Assembly: GCA_034008185.1 (NCBI GenBank)
Contig: CM067086.1
Span: forward strand, 69,424,286 to 69,488,285
DNA length: 64,000 nt
Reading direction: 5' to 3'
Source of the DNA: Gorsachius magnificus
Lineage: Eukaryota; Chordata; Aves; Pelecaniformes; Ardeidae
In this document: positions 34,574 to 48,578 of the stretch, piece after piece
How the letters are laid out: the number at the start of each line of letters is the position of its first letter
Position numbering within the stretch: position 1 is the first letter of the stretch
Translations under genes and position numbers: made by a program
Notes under the pieces: generated by a model
What the model was told of the DNA's origin: nothing
Seen by the model: the letters and a program-made list of their open reading frames with translations, nothing else
Databases searched by the model: none

Positions 34574-37500
34574 ATGCCTCCCTCCTACCTCCTTCTCCTT
34601 TCTGTCTTCGCTGTCTGGTTTCCAATGCCACCTGAGCCAAAATCCACGTGCCCTCCAGGACCTCCCTGCTGGCACCCCACCGGCTCTGCTTTTGGTCCTC
34701 ATTTACCTCTGTGCAACATGGGTCTCATTCAGAACCCCAAATTCAGCTGCCACTTCTGTGCCGCTGGCTTGCAGATCAGGCAGTAGCTGGGCATCCACCC
34801 AACACCAGGACAAGCGGATCAGAGGTGGGCCTGTTCCCCCTAACCGGCCACTATTCTTGTCCCTCCAAACCTGGGTTTTCTATCCTGCTGCAGCTCTGAC
34901 TGAAAAGAGCCGAGGAAATCAAAAGTCTCTGGCCAGGAGCACAGGGTGAGCAAGGGAAGGAACAGTTACTCTGCTGCAGACACACAGCACACCAGCACAT
35001 CTTGTTTCTTTATGAAACCAGCCAAAAACCTTTCTGTCTAGACCGTGGTGAAGCCAAAAGCACCGCTCACCACCCTGACCAATGTTGCCTCTTGCTTTCC
35101 TCAGTTCCATCCCATCCGCCTACTGCCTTCTGTCTTACTCATGGCTTACACGCCTCTAGAAGACTTCGTATAGCACCTGGCATAAGCAGTGCTGACCTAT
35201 AACTGCACGTTATAGCTGGCGTATAAAAAGAATTATAAAAATAAAACAAGTATGCTCTAGCATTTCTGAGGCGGCATTCTCGCCTAACCCCGGTTTGCCG
35301 AGCTGATGTCCTGAAGCAAGAGTATTTCCAGTTTATCTGCCGTGCAATCACAGCTATCCCGAGTCCTCCTCTAGAGGTCACATTTGTCCCTCCAGCAGTA
35401 TTCCTGTGACGATTCCCCAGAGGAAACTTAGCGAGTGATATACGCCCCGCAAGTAACACCAAGAAGCACAACCACCTGGTAAAAGCAACTTCAGGGCTAA
35501 GGCAGAAACATGTTTCTTATCTCAGTGTGACCCTGCCATCAAACCAGTCTGTGCTATTGCTTGGCTCTGAGATTCATGAACCGCTGCTGCTGCTGGAGCA
35601 CGCCGAGGCCACGGCTGCAAACGCCCCAGCCAAGGCGGGCTCCCTGTTGGGCACATGTAGGGAGGAATTCATTTCATCTGACTTCAGCCATCTGCAGCAC
35701 ACACTTCTGCACCTGCATTGATAACTCTACACATCCAGTGGAAAGAAAGAGGCACTCAGAGGAACAAGGAATAATTTGGTATATCTGAAGGCCGACGGCT
35801 TTTCTGTTCCACTCTGTTTGCAAGCTACTGTCCGGGCCAGTCCTTTCTCTTTTCCGTATCTCAGTTGTCTTCTCCACTTTTTCAGGCCTTCGCTTTAGTG
35901 ACAAAGAAGGACACCACCTCATAACCCTGAGCCTGTGAGTCTGACGCACAGCCTGTGGGTGTACGAGGCAGTCAAAGTGCTCAGTGTGCCACTTGGCCAC
36001 TCCGCAGTGCCTGCGCTTTGCCTCTTTTCTTTCTGCTCAGCATTGTGGGGATTGTTCCTGGTCAGCCCACTGACCTTCTACCAGTCCTGGCTCCTTGTCT
36101 TGGCATTTTCCTTACATCAGAGGTTCTTCAGTCTCCTGGCATTCAACCCAGGGCCCTGATCATGCTCTTCTGCCTTTGATGCAACATGCCTTTGGCTCCT
36201 CCAGCTTCTTCTTGCTCAGACCTCAGGTCCTAATTTTGCTCTTGGCTAGCTTTGGCCTCTGGGTTCAAACCTTTTCCTGTTCAGCCCCTAATCTTTGATC
36301 CCAACTGCCCACAGCTCAGCCAGGATTCCCTATCAGGCCTCACATTCCTCCACAGGGATGCAGGGCATCTCACTGGCTTTGTGGAACCAGTAAGCCAACC
36401 CCAGCCTGTCCTCCATGACATCTTCCAGGAAAGCATGACTCTGTTCTCTTTCTCATTTTCTTTTGAGCTTCCTGAAAAGTATTACAAATACGCTGCCAAA
36501 TGCCAGGGGAACAGTAGAGGAACTTTTAAAAAAAAAAAAAAAAAATGAACAGGGGCTATTAAGAGACTCTCATTAAAGAGCAGAATGCTCAGTGAAATAA
36601 CAATGAAAAGGATGTGAATAGTTACTAAGGGAGATGGACCTGGCACTGCAATAGGTAATATTGATATGCCAGGCAGAAGAATAAACAGGAACAAAAGCAA
36701 AAGCCCTAGAGAAAAGCACAAGGCACATGGCTCTGAGCACCATTGCTAAATCAGCAGGAGAAGACTTCACAGAAATCCAATTAGCAAGGCCAGAAGCAGG
36801 AAGAGCTGGCCAGAATGCCAATCAGCACATGAAACAGCCAGCATGAAGACGGAAGGTAATAAACACGTCCAGCCACAATGTGAAATACAGGCAAGCAAAA
36901 GGAAAGCATGCACAGTAAGGACAGAAATGGTTGGCTACTCCTCAAGAGGAAGAAATGCTCTGAAAGGCTTCAAACAAGCAATCAGCAGAACGGCGGCAGG
37001 GGCACAGGAGCGAGCGAGCTGTACAAGGCATGTATCACACCAACCCATAGACTAACCCGTTACAATTGCACAGACTTAAACAAAGGTCTTGGCATGACTT
37101 TAGCAGCAGACTAATCCCTGTGCAGTCCAAGCGCATTCCTCAGAGCTCCTGACAATTTCCCCTTGTCTGAAGGAGCCTGACCTGCTCCAGATCTTTCATC
37201 AACCCTGGCCTCTCCTCGAGCTCCCCATGGTAGACAGTCTTATGCCATCCTCACTCTCCCACGGGCTTCTCTCACGTGCGCCAGAAGACCTAGATTTGTT
37301 TCATGTATTACTTCGCTAACCAGTGGTGTTGCCTCCACACATCCTTCCTCCAGAAGCCAGTTCTGGCAGTCAGACAGGGATGCCAAATGACACCCACACC
37401 TCCTAGGCCAGACCCTCTCTTACAGGAGTGGTGCAATCGTCAAAACAACAAATGTCCCCAGAAGGCGGAGTGACAGATCTTTGCTAATAGCACAGTGAGA

Positions 37501-38406
37501 CAGCTTCTCAGTGGGCACTAATTAATATCCCCTTCTCGGCTCCTGTTGGCACTTTTTTCCTAGCAGCTCCAGAAACGGCCCAGTAGCTTTAAATCTGATT
37601 GTTGATTTTGAAAAAAAGAGCAAAGCACCACTTCAATCAGCTAGTGCAACAGCTCCATCCATCTTTCCTGAAGGGTTCAGAACAGAAGCACATTTCTGGA
37701 AGTCTTTTTTTTTTAAATGTAAATCCAAATGGTCTGACGGTATGGTCAAAAGATCACAAACATTGCAGCATTCCATCTAGAGAATTTTCTGAGAAGGTGA
37801 TATAAAACCAGACCCACTTCTTTCTTCTTTTTTTTCATTTAATCACGTGCACCTACTGCAGAATATTCTAAACAACAACATGTTAGCACGTTGGTTGACG
37901 CAGTCCATGTCACTCAAGCTTTCAGTCCGTTATTTGCCCGAGTATCTCTTCAGTCATGAATAAAGCTTGAATAAAGGGCAAATCCTTCACAGCAAAACAA
38001 ATTAGTTTCACTGACACATTTGCATTCCAACCAAAATTACTAAATAAGCATGAAGAAGATGAATGCAAATGAATTACCTGTTAATAGAATGAGAGCAAAA
38101 TTTATGGGCCAAATAATAAATTCCATACATCCACTGCTGAGCAGTACTGCCGGCAAAGTCCTCGTACAGTGTCTGCTGTCAAACCTCACATCGGGTTTCA
38201 CCCATCGTAAGGTGACACATGGCTCTTAGATGACTCCAACTGCTCTATTAAAACGGTGTTCACAGAGCAATCCCGCTTGCTGTTTTGTATGAAACAGAAG
38301 AGCTAAAATAGACAGACATGCTGCAGCAAGACAACGTACCATAGCGAGCACAAGGTTGGCTTCCAGTGGGGTCTCTACTGTCAAAAGTTTTTGCTTGGCA
38401 AGAAGC
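34574..38406. other. No gene seen; 3.8 kb free of CR1
   Basis: Unique sequence with an 18-A run at 36528-36545. The AT-rich segment 37830-38130 has an ATGCAAAT octamer (38063-38070). Confidence 0.5.
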
Positions 38407-39316
38407 CTGCACCCTCAGCAAGTTTGCGGACGACACCAAGCTGAGTGGTGCGGTTGACACACCAGAAGGACGGGATGTCATCCAGAGAGACCTGGACAGG
38501 CTGGAGAGGTGGGCCTGGGTGAACCTCATGAGGTTTAACAAGGCCAAGGGCAAGGTCCTGCCCCTGGGTCGGGGTAACCCCCAGTATCAGTACAGGCTGG
38601 GGGAAGAAAGGATGGAGAGCAGCCCTGCCCAGAGGGACTTGGGGGTGCTGGGGGATGAAAAGCTGGACATGAGCTGGCCATGGGCGCTGGCAGCCCAGAA
38701 GCCAACCCTACCCTGGGCTGCATCAGGAGAAGCGTGGCCAGCGTGGAGGGAGGGGATTGTGCCCCTCTGCTCTGCTCTGGGGAGACCTCCCCTGGAGCCC
38801 TGCGTCCAGCTCGGGAGCCCTCAGCACAAGGAGGACATGGAGCTGTTGGAGCGGGGCCAGGGGAGGGCTCTAAAATGATCCGAGGGCTGGAGCCCCTCTG
38901 CTCTGAGGCCAGGCTGGGAGAGTGGGGGTGTTCAGCCTGGAGAGAGGAGGCTGGGAGACTGATCGCCTTTCAGACCTAAAGGGGGCCTATAGGAAAGATG
39001 GGGAAAATCTTTTTAGTAGGGCCAGCTGGGACAGGACAAGGGGTAATGGTTTTAAACTAAACCAGGGTAGGTTTAGACTGGATCTAAGGCAGAAATTCTT
39101 TCCAGTGAGGGTGGTGAAACCCTGGCAGGGGTTGCCCCGAGAGGGGGTGGAGGCCCCATCCCTGGGACCATTCCAGGCCAGGTTGGAGGGGGCTGTGAGC
39201 AACCTGATGTGGTTCAAGGTGTCCCTGCTCCTGCAGGGGGGTTGGGCTGGGGGACCTCTGGGGGTCCCTTCCCACCCAAAACATTCTGTGATTCTATGAT
39301 TCTATGTTCTATGATT
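38407..39316 (+). mobile_element. CR1 from the RT FADD box to the tail
   Basis: Begins at the codons for [13 protein letters not shown], keeps [20 protein letters not shown] and the ORF2 C-terminus with frameshifts, and ends in repeated GATTCTATG. It starts a few codons before the catalytic box, in a typical 5' truncation. Confidence 0.93.
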
Positions 39317-40059
39317 CCAGCCGCAGAGGGGAGGCCTGAAGGACGCGTGAAGAGTGCTGGCAGAGGGTATTCGGAGTCTAATGGGAAACTTAACGGCGTC
39401 AAACCCTCACGGTGTTATCGATCCTGAGGCAAAGCCATTCCCTTTTACGGCACTTGTCTGCCCCAGATCTGACTTGGGAGAACAACATCCAAGTCTTATT
39501 TCAAAGTAAACCCGTCAATTAGAATGACATTTTCCAAATAAATCTATGGGCCAAAGAAAGCCCTTCCAAAAGATTCTCTTCACATCGGCTCCTCTTCTCA
39601 CTGTTTTAATTTTAGAGTTAGGCACAATTCGACGTGGCCACACACACCCTGTTTAACTGCAATCATGAGTAATTACATTTAGGAGGAACACTGTCACACA
39701 GCCTTGGCTCAGTACTCGTTACGGAGAGCGGGACATGATCAGTGCGGGATCACAGCTCTAGAGGCCTTTGCTTAGGAGCTCTTTTCGGCATGGAGCAGAA
39801 CCACTATACATGTAAATCTCATTTACTACCCATAAAGACCATTAGAAGAATGAAACAATGAGAAAGAAACAGTAAGAATTAAGGGGTTACTGGAAACTCT
39901 GAATTTTAATGGTAAGATATTTTTTAAGTGAGAAAAGTAGTAGAAAAGCAGTAGAGAGCAGAAGAGCAGGGCTGCAAAGGAAGATACGTTAAGTTTTATT
40001 ATGACAAAATCACAGGGAGGACTTAGAGCAAATATTAAGAAATGGTTCCAGAAAGATGA
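39317..40059. other. No gene seen
   Basis: Unique sequence between two CR1 copies. Confidence 0.6.
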
Positions 40060-40496
40060 GGAACTCCTGGAGAGAGTCCAGAGGAGGGCAACAAGGATGA
40101 TGAGGAAAGGCTGAAGGAGCTGGGCTTGTTCAGCCTGGAGAAGAGAAGGCTGAGAGGGGATCTCATCACCACCTACAAATATCTCAAGGGTGGGGGTCAC
40201 GAGGACAGAGCCAGACTCTTCCCAGTGGTGCCCAGCGCCAGGACAAGGGGCAATGGGCACAAACTGGAGCAGAAGAGGTTCCAGTTGAACGGGAGGAAGA
40301 ACTTGTTGACTGTGAGGGTGATGGAGCCCTGGCCCAGGCTGCCCAGGGGGGCTGTGGAGTCTCCTTCTCTGGAGATCTTCAACCCCCACCTGGCCGCTGC
40401 CCTGTGCCCCCTGCTCTGGGTGAGCCTGCTTGGGCAGGGGGGTGGCACTGGGGGAGCTCCCGAGGGCCCTGCCAGCCCCGGCCAGGCTGGGATTCT
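40060..40496 (+). mobile_element. CR1 3' portion (subfamily B)
   Basis: Same subfamily as 1833-2250: GGGCTTGTTCAGCCTGGAGA, then GGCAATGGGCACAAACTGGA, ending GGGATTCTGTATG. The coding end ([20 protein letters not shown]) is open from 40126 to 40506. Confidence 0.88.
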
Positions 40497-43400
40497 GTAT
40501 GTATAGCTGAATTTTGGCGGTGGGGAAGGGAGAGAGAGAGAGACTGGAGAACTTCCAGGTAAGAAAAGGTTCCTGCACAGAACACGAAGCTTAAGCCAAG
40601 AACTTTCCTGCGTGCACAGCTTTACAGAGGGTTACTACACCGAGTACGCAGGTGCACGCACGAGTTCCGCCAGGGTAAGCACAACTGAATTTACAGGCTC
40701 CACAGAACTGCCTGGCCCCGCTCCCTCGACGCAAAAGGAACTCTAATTTTTCCACTGGATATGAACATGGTTTTGGGAAGTAAATTGCTTACAGTGATTT
40801 GATGTGCCAGGTTTTAAAAAAAAAAAAAAAAAAAAATGTTAGCACCTGCTCATAAATCCAGTGCTTTTGCAAACAAACAATATCCAGATCTCTGAAACGT
40901 AACAAGTGTTGTACTCCTGGCTCAGGAAAATCTCAAAAGGTACATTGGGAACCGCAGATCAACAAACCTCATTCATGCACAGACTATTTCCGATTTGAAA
41001 AATCACCCAGCTTATTTTGATAAGAAATATGCATTATGACATTGGCAAACAAAATCATCACTCAGTCATGTATCAGAATAAATAAGAGACCAGAGACAAA
41101 ACTGGTTGAAAAGTTTTATTCTGAACCCCTAGAGGCTTCCAAAAAACTCTATGAAAAGCAATTAAAGAACCACAGTTATCAAAGACAGTAATTGGTCTTG
41201 TATTAAAAGGTAGGTCCAGATTCAAATCACAGTAGTCAGTTTTCGTGATGTCAGATGCTCGAAGAGTGACATTTCATTTCATTTATTCATTAGTTTCATT
41301 TAGTTATTTTTCTGATATCCCTAAACCACAGCCTCCTTTTCCACTCCCTCTTCCTTCCCCCTGAGCTGCTGGCTGAGAAAATAAGTAATAGTACAGCATT
41401 CAGCAGAGTCAAAAGAATACAATAAGGTCTGATGGCAGCAACCCATTGTCACCTGAAGAAGAGCATGGTGGTATTTGTCAGTGACAAGCAGTGCTTTCAC
41501 TCAGAAGTGTTTGTACAGAAAATCAGTATTTGTTTACTGCTTAAGCTGGCAGACAAACAGACTCACAAAAGACACTTCAGCTTTTTTTGTTTATAAACCA
41601 CCTGCTGCTGCGAACTGCAACTCAGTTATCATTTGTTTCTACAGCACCTTCGTCGGGATAGAATATCAGACCTTTCCAGAAAAATCAATACACATATTTG
41701 AAAACAGGATAATTCCAAACTGTGCTAGATTAGACTTAAAAACATAAAAAATAAACTTAGTAGACACTTTACAAGCAGTTGCACTTAGAAAACAAATCAG
41801 ATTGTTCTGGTATCAAAATCTGGAGTGGCTCCTTCAATCTGGCTCGTTTCTAGTAACGACAAGCATGCCCTTGCAGAAGCCCCATTTTAGCCAAGCTGAA
41901 CGTGATCCTGTCAAAGGAATGGTGCTGGAAACCACAGCGGTACGAAGCAGCAGCGTGCCAGTGGAGGCTGCTTTTTCTTTCTTATTTTCCTTCAAGGGAA
42001 CAGCAGTGTTACGCCCATCCATACAAATAAATTCACTGTGTTGAAGAGCATTTATGAGATCACAAACTCGTACGACAGAGTGTCCTCAACAGCGCAGAGC
42101 CTACTCACGTATAAGATTTAATTCTCACAGTTTTGGAAGGTTCTTCAGAGCTTGTCATAAGCCATCCTCCCAGTCTGACAGGCAGACAGCAATGACATGC
42201 TGATGAAGAAACAGTAGAGGAAACACTCTGTCAAACAGCTATAACCTCACCACTTCGAGACCAGTATACAAAAGAGAAGTGCTGGGACAGTGCCTGCACG
42301 GAAAGATGGGGAGAAAAAAAAAAAAAAAAAAAAAAAAATGACAACAAGGTGCCCATAGGCAAGCGTACCTCAATTAATCAATTCCATTTAAGTGCAACTT
42401 CAAACCTGATCTAATTTAGCCAATTTATTGCAAGACCTTTATCTAGGAAGTCTGACCAATATTCAAACTGACTGTTAGCACATGACAGAGAGGACGCTCT
42501 AAGACTATTTCCATTAATATATTAATTCTGGCCAGTGTTGAGAAGAGCAGCTGGTAAATGAGTGTTGTAGCAAGTCAGCTCAGAACACAAAGCTCTTTTT
42601 ATTTGGGAAAGAAGGAAGAGCAGGTTCCCTATCTTTGGAAAATGGAGTACAAAATACTGCAGAGATTTCTCCCAGCAGACAGCACACACAGATGTGAGCA
42701 GGACCGATCAATCCAAAGGCATTCAAGAACCACAACAGCAAGTGGGGGGAAATGCAGAACTCCCTCTATGCCTCTGTCAGACAGAATATGCATGTTTTCA
42801 GGTGTTGCTCCTGGGGGTCTCCGAGCATTTGAAATGCTTCAGGCAAACCCTCAGGCTGGGGACAATCCTCACAGTTAGCAGGCTGGGAAAAGAAAACCAT
42901 CACCATCTGCCTCCACTGGGGAAGGCAGACTCCTGCGCTTACCGAGGCGACGATGGCCTTTCTGAGCTGGGCACTGGTGGTGCTTAGACACTGCAGGACC
43001 TGGTGCTCTTTTGCCACAAAAGCGGAAGGTCAGCCATGTGTTTTCCAAGACAGCGGGTGGCAAGGCACAAGCTTCTTCTACAGGAGGATGGAATCCAATC
43101 ATCAGCACCAAAATTCCTTCTGGTAACTGCAGCAAGTGATTGGCATAGGCTATTGCTTCTCTAATGTAATTAAAACCAAACAACATGTCTCAAAAATTTA
43201 CTTTAAGGTCATCAAAAAAGCTGTAAGAAACCTCCCCATCCCCACTTTGAGAAGGCCACGCTGCTGTGGCCCAGACCAGAGAGGCACAGGAGCAGAGGCA
43301 GAAGGAGCCACCAGCATGAATGAAGACTTAAGCCACGTTCCCCAGACCCTGCTGCCCCTGCAGCTCAGCCATCGCTATCGGCTCCATCACGAGAAAAACT

Positions 43401-44061
43401 GAATATTCTCCGTAAGAGTCCGCCCACGAAAATGTTGCTTTAGGACACTTGCTGAGCTCTGTCAGAAGCAGACAGGAGACAGCATGAAGCTCTCACAGGG
43501 AACACTTGCCCACCTAGCCACAGATCATTTTTGTCTTGAGGACTCTGATAATTCACTGAATACCTTCCAGCTCTCGGGAACTGAAGCAAGCTGAGGCAAA
43601 GATTCCACAGCTAATAGCTTTACTGCACCTGCTTCGTTCAACTGCCCTAACATCATCCTACAAAGGGAAGAGGAAAGTAAAACACAGGCTAGAGAGCGGA
43701 GATGCAATAAAGTCTGTCAGTAATTTGTAGCAGGAAAAGGTTTAATTAGATTTAATGAAGATTGTTCTGTATTTCTGCATTTTAAAACAAGTAATAAACC
43801 AACCTGTATATACCTGTTATATATGCATATATGAAGTTCAGCCATACAATTAATTGATTTAAAAATCTCAAAATTCTGAATGAAGGATAAAGTGAATGAT
43901 AAAAAAAGTATGGAAAATTAAGAAAACAATGCGTTTTCTCCCAGAAATGGAACTATGCCTTTCATAAAAAGAAATGGGTAAAGCACAGTAAGGGTATTGC
44001 CAGGAAGTCACACGACAGTTGGCTAGGAAGATGTGTAGATACGACCGACATAATTACCAAG
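40497..44061. other. No gene seen; 3.6 kb free of CR1
   Basis: Unique AT-rich sequence with A-runs at 40816-40836 (21 A) and 42314-42338 (25 A). No transposon body was recognised next to either A-run. Confidence 0.55.
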
Positions 44062-44623
44062 TGTCATGGTTTAACCCAGCAGGCACCTGAACGCCACCCA
44101 GCCACTTGCTCACCTCCCCTCCCTCCCCAGTGGGATGGGGGAGAGAATCGGGGGGGGGGGGGGGGAAGAAACAGTAAAATTCGTGGATTGAGATAAAGAC
44201 AGTTTAATAGGACAGAAAAGGAAGGGAAAATAGTAACAACAATAATGATAATAGAATATACAAAACAAGTGCTGCCCAATGCAATTGCTCACCACCCGCT
44301 GACCGATACCCAGCCCATCCACGAGCAATGATCGCTGCCCCCTGACCAGTTGCCCCCAGTTTCTATCCTGGGCATGAGGCCCCATGGTCTGGAATAGCCC
44401 TGGGGCCAGTTGGGGTCGGCTGTCCTGGCCGTGCCCCCTCCCACCTCCTTGTGCCCCTGGCAGAGCAGGGGAAGCTGAAAAGTCCTTGCCTGGTGTAAGC
44501 CCTGCTCAGCACCACCGGAGCCATCAGGGAGTGACCAACATTCTGCTCACCCAAAACCCAAACCCCAGCGCTGGGCCCGCTGCTAGGAAGGAAATTAACT
44601 CTGTCCCAGCGGGAACCAGGACA
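44062..44623 (-). mobile_element. Second solo LTR, avian ERV-L type, reversed
   Basis: A 562-base element that reads on the minus strand from TGTCCTGG (44623) to CCATGACA (44062). The flanks are CCAAG (44057-44061) and CTAAG (44624-44628), a 5-bp target duplication with one mismatch. Its polyadenylation signal is at 44208-44203. A 16-G run near 44148 interrupts it. It is related to the LTR at 19430 but diverged, especially in the middle. No internal retroviral sequence. Confidence 0.87.
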
Positions 44624-47600
44624 CTAAGCTACCAGAAAAATAGCTCCAGAAAGAAAAGGAGCAATAAAAGACTAAGCTCATTCACAGAACATCACAGTAA
44701 CTACAAGGAGTACAGAATGGAAACCCTGAAGGCAAGGAGACATTTGTTTAATTATCAACAGTAATCTACCTTGGCTAAATAGGATACAGTAAAAGACACT
44801 GAACTTTAAACAAACTCCCTCTCTTTGCTCTATTTCTCCCATTGGAACCTTGCTTTGGGAACACAAAACATTTGGCATTCTCTCGAGGGTGCCGCAGGTG
44901 ACAAAGGACTACCAGAATCTTTGTCCCCTTGGTCTTTCATTTGTGAGGGATCTCTCCAGGACAAAAACATTACACAGAAGAGTGACTGCCAGACTGCAAC
45001 AAGGTAAAACCACCCAGAGGACTCCAGACATTTATTCTTTTGCCTCTATACTTATTATATGTATATATAACTTACAGGATTGCTTCATTGCCAGTACCTG
45101 TTAAAAGGACCCCTTAAAAATAAGAAAACCTTAAGTATATCCATGAAAAAAACATGAAAAGGCATGCACCCCTCAGCCAAACAGCATGCAAGTTGGGGTT
45201 TGGTTGGTTGGTTGTTTTTTTTTTTTTTTTTGGGGGGGGGGGGGGAGCACATGGTGGGGTGGTGTTCATTTTAACCACACGTTACAAATCTGGCTCTGAG
45301 GTTACTGGACTTTACACGCGATATACAACACAGACTTTCTGTCCTGTATTTTTGCAGCTGCAGCCACAATAACTTATGCAAGATCAGTCAGGAGAGTGAC
45401 ATTTTAGATTGGCACACGTTGCGTTTCTTTCCCTACGAGTATCTATGGTCATGGCTGTTGGTGAATCAGCTCTCAGGGGTCTGCAGCGAGCAACTAACAG
45501 AGGCAGGTCTATGGGTTCTACACCCTACCTAAGTTCACGTGGCTCTAAGCAGTGCCTTAAGTTCAGCAGCGTGGGTCGCACCTCCACTGGAAACAAAACA
45601 GAAGCAGAAAGTCTGAAAAAAAAATCTTTGAAATCCCTTCATAATGTGATCACAATCTGTCCTGTGATGAATCCGTTTTTTTTTTCCTGGGAGACTTTCA
45701 CTGGCATCAGCAGCCTGCCTAAAGAGAACTGACTGTTGAGTCAGGATGCCAGTTTTCAGGTCCTTTCTTGTAATTGCCAGGATTGAAGTAGATGCATTCT
45801 AATTGGCAAAATATATATGATTCCTTTTAAGCCCACAGCACAGAGAACTGACAAAGCTGTCGAGTAGCTGTCACTTGGAGGTGCGGCCTTCAGCTAAAGA
45901 ACTTGCACTTTTTGTCTCCAGATGTACCTGCTTTCCCGCAGAATAATCTCTCCTACATACACTGCTGCTGTTCCAGCTACACGCAGTACCTGAACTCACA
46001 CTACCCAACAAGAAATCAGACTATTCCACTCATTCTTTTTACCTTAGCACCTTTCTGTACTTAGTACGGATTATTCTTTCTATACAACCAACCCATTCTC
46101 TCCATCATGGAACAATGAATCAGCAAACAGGCTTAACAATTATACAAGAAATGCTATGTAGGAAGCTCCACTGGTGTCTGGTAGCATCTATGAGAGAGGA
46201 CTTGCTTTGCCCTGTTAACAAAGTTTATAACAAGTATGGGCACCTACAGCTATCTAAACTACAGCCCCAAACCTCACAATCCTGTCTTTTACGAGAAAGA
46301 AGGAACTACTGCTCATTCAACTTTCTGTGGATTCTAGTGCTTTTTTTCTTGAAAGGAAGAAAAAGTATTGATGGCTCTGCATATAACTGGACCAGAACAA
46401 ATTTTATTTGCTTTTGATTACTTCGGCAAAAGCTGATCTGGTAAGCATTTAAGAAAGTATGGTAGCACTAAGATATCATTAGAGATAAGGAATAACTTGT
46501 GGGTTGAACGCTTTCTTTTGCTTTTTAAGAGGAGATGAACCATTGCAGAGCAATACACGCCGTTAGAAACTGATAGCATTACAGTGTATTAATCAGATTG
46601 CTCTGCTACTCTTGCCTTACCAGTGCTGTGCTAGCCAGGCTGAGACCATGCCAGCTGTACAGACGGTCAGTTATACACAAACCACGATCAGACATGTAAT
46701 AACTAATGTAAAAATAGCCTTTTCTTGCCATTCCTGTTTTGATTTTTTCATGCTTTCATTCTCCCCATTGCCCTCCCCACCAACGGGGTTACCAGCTGCA
46801 TTACTTCCCTCAGAGAGCCCGGCTCCACAAACTGCTGCAGAAGGCACGGTGCAGGGGGCCAAGGCCAGCGGCAAACAGAACAGCTAGCCCAGCTTGCCGA
46901 GATCCTTCCCGTGACTGAACACCTTCTGAAACACTTGTGGCCTCGGAGTGTCCGTGCACCACTGTGTAACAGGCCGTACTTGCCCAGCTTACTCACTCAT
47001 AAAGCAGATTTTAATCTCTGAAGCAGATACCCTTTCCCTTCTTTAACTGGGGGAGCAGCTCAGCAGCACGTGAAACCCTCACCAAGAGGCTTCAAGGCCA
47101 CATAACCTACTCTCCCAAGCCATGCTCCTCACTGAACTCTTTTCTTTAAAGCTCATGACCCCGCTCCCCAGAGACACACCTACCTTTGATTCTCAACACT
47201 GACAACCGTGTACCTGGGTTTTTCTCCTCTGCATATGAATTCTTAGACATTTTGGGTAGCAGCAAGCACAGGATCACTGTCTGCTATATACTCAGGGCCG
47301 CTAATTAGCGCATGCATTTCCTGTAAGAAGCCCGAAGACTTTAATTACCAAAAAAAAAAAGAGTTGCAAAATACCAAATAGAACCCCAAAACATCCAGCA
47401 TAACCACTTTTTTTTTTTTAATGTATCTGTTCTTTATTAATAGGCATTTGGTCAGTTACTGTAAACACTGAGATAATTTCTTACCTGAAACTGAATTTCT
47501 AAGCCTACCTACTCAGACTAATTTACATGTCAGGCACTCCTGATTCCAGCAGCTGTGCCTGGTTAGCCAGGAGAGCCAGGTTGCTGGGTACAGCTGTTGC

Positions 47601-47720
47601 TGGTATCTGTATTAAGCAAGTGCCTTCCCTCCTTTCCCACTCCAAATATGAAACTCTACCACTTCATCTCTCGGCCAAGCCAGAGACAATAGCTTGCCTA
47701 TGTTTTCAGAGCTCTAATTA
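44624..47720. other. No gene seen
   Basis: Unique sequence with the T17-G14 tract (45215-45245). No exon of a gene divergent from MIS18BP1 was recognised. Confidence 0.55.
45215..45245 (+). repeat. T17-G14 homopolymer junction
   Basis: After a short (TTGG)n run, 17 T are followed directly by 14 G. Lengths may be unreliable in the assembly. Confidence 0.8.
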
Positions 47721-48168
47721 GGGCTACTAAAATGCTCCGAGGGCTGGAGCCCCTCTGCTCTGAGGCCAGGCTGGGAGAGTTGGGGGTGTTCAGCCTGGAG
47801 CAGAGGAGGCTGCGGGCAGAGCTGAGTGCGGCCGCTCAGGGCTTCAAGGGGGCCCAGAGGAAAGGGGGGGACAAGCTTTTTAGTAGGGCCAGCTGGGACA
47901 GGACAAGGGGGGATGGCTTGAAACTGAAGCAGGGGAGGGTTAGGCTGGATCTAAGGAAGAAATTCTTTCCAGTGAGGGTGGTGAAACCCTGGCAGGGGTT
48001 GCCCAGAGAGGGGATGGAGGCCCCATCCCTGGGACCATTCCAGGCCAGGTTGGCCGGGGCTGTGAGCAACCTGATGTGGTTCAAGGTGTCCCTGCTCCTG
48101 CAGGGGGGTTGGGCTGGGTGACCTCTGGGGGTCCCTTCCCACCCAAACCAGTCTGTGATTCTATGATA
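47721..48168 (+). mobile_element. CR1 (young subfamily) just upstream of the MIS18BP1 promoter
   Basis: GGGCTACTAAAATGCTCCGA to GATTCTATGATAAT, open frame 47732-48121. Its 3' end lies about 160 bases before the CpG island and 597 bases before the MIS18BP1 start codon, in sense orientation. Confidence 0.95.
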
Positions 48169-48578
48169 ATTACAACCCCTGTTTAAGCAATCGCTTATAG
48201 ACTGGCTTTATTGGTGTCTTTTAAAAAACCTGCAGGTGGTTACAGCCCGGGGTCCCACTTTACAGGCCAGGTCCTACAAGGAAGCCTCGATGCTGCCAGC
48301 GGGCACCGTGCGCTCCCTTGCTCTGCCTTCCCTTTACCTCAGCAGGCGCCAGGAGCACGGGGGCCTCCCCGGCCGCGCTCCGGGCCTGCCTCCTCTCCCC
48401 GGCGGGCTCGCCCTCCTCACGCCGCCGCGCTGCTCCGGGCAGCCGGGCTGAGGTGATCGGGGTGGGGAGGGAAGCGGACTGAACCACCCCTCCAAGGGGG
48501 GTGCTGCGTTCGCCCAGGCTGCCACTCCCTAAACGCCGCCCCGCGGCTTCCGCCACTTTCCCCCCCCCCCCCCGCCGA

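Noticed and set aside
35360..35420. Possible CR1 tail (CTCTAGAGGTCACATTTGTC)
   Set aside because: Only a short chance-like match, with no tail repeat or further CR1 sequence.
35935..36545. Processed pseudogene ending in the 18-A run at 36528
   Set aside because: No recognisable gene sequence upstream, no target duplication seen, and no polyadenylation signal placed properly.
39826..40578. Minus-strand open frame of 250 codons
   Set aside because: Antisense shadow of the CR1 at 40060-40496.
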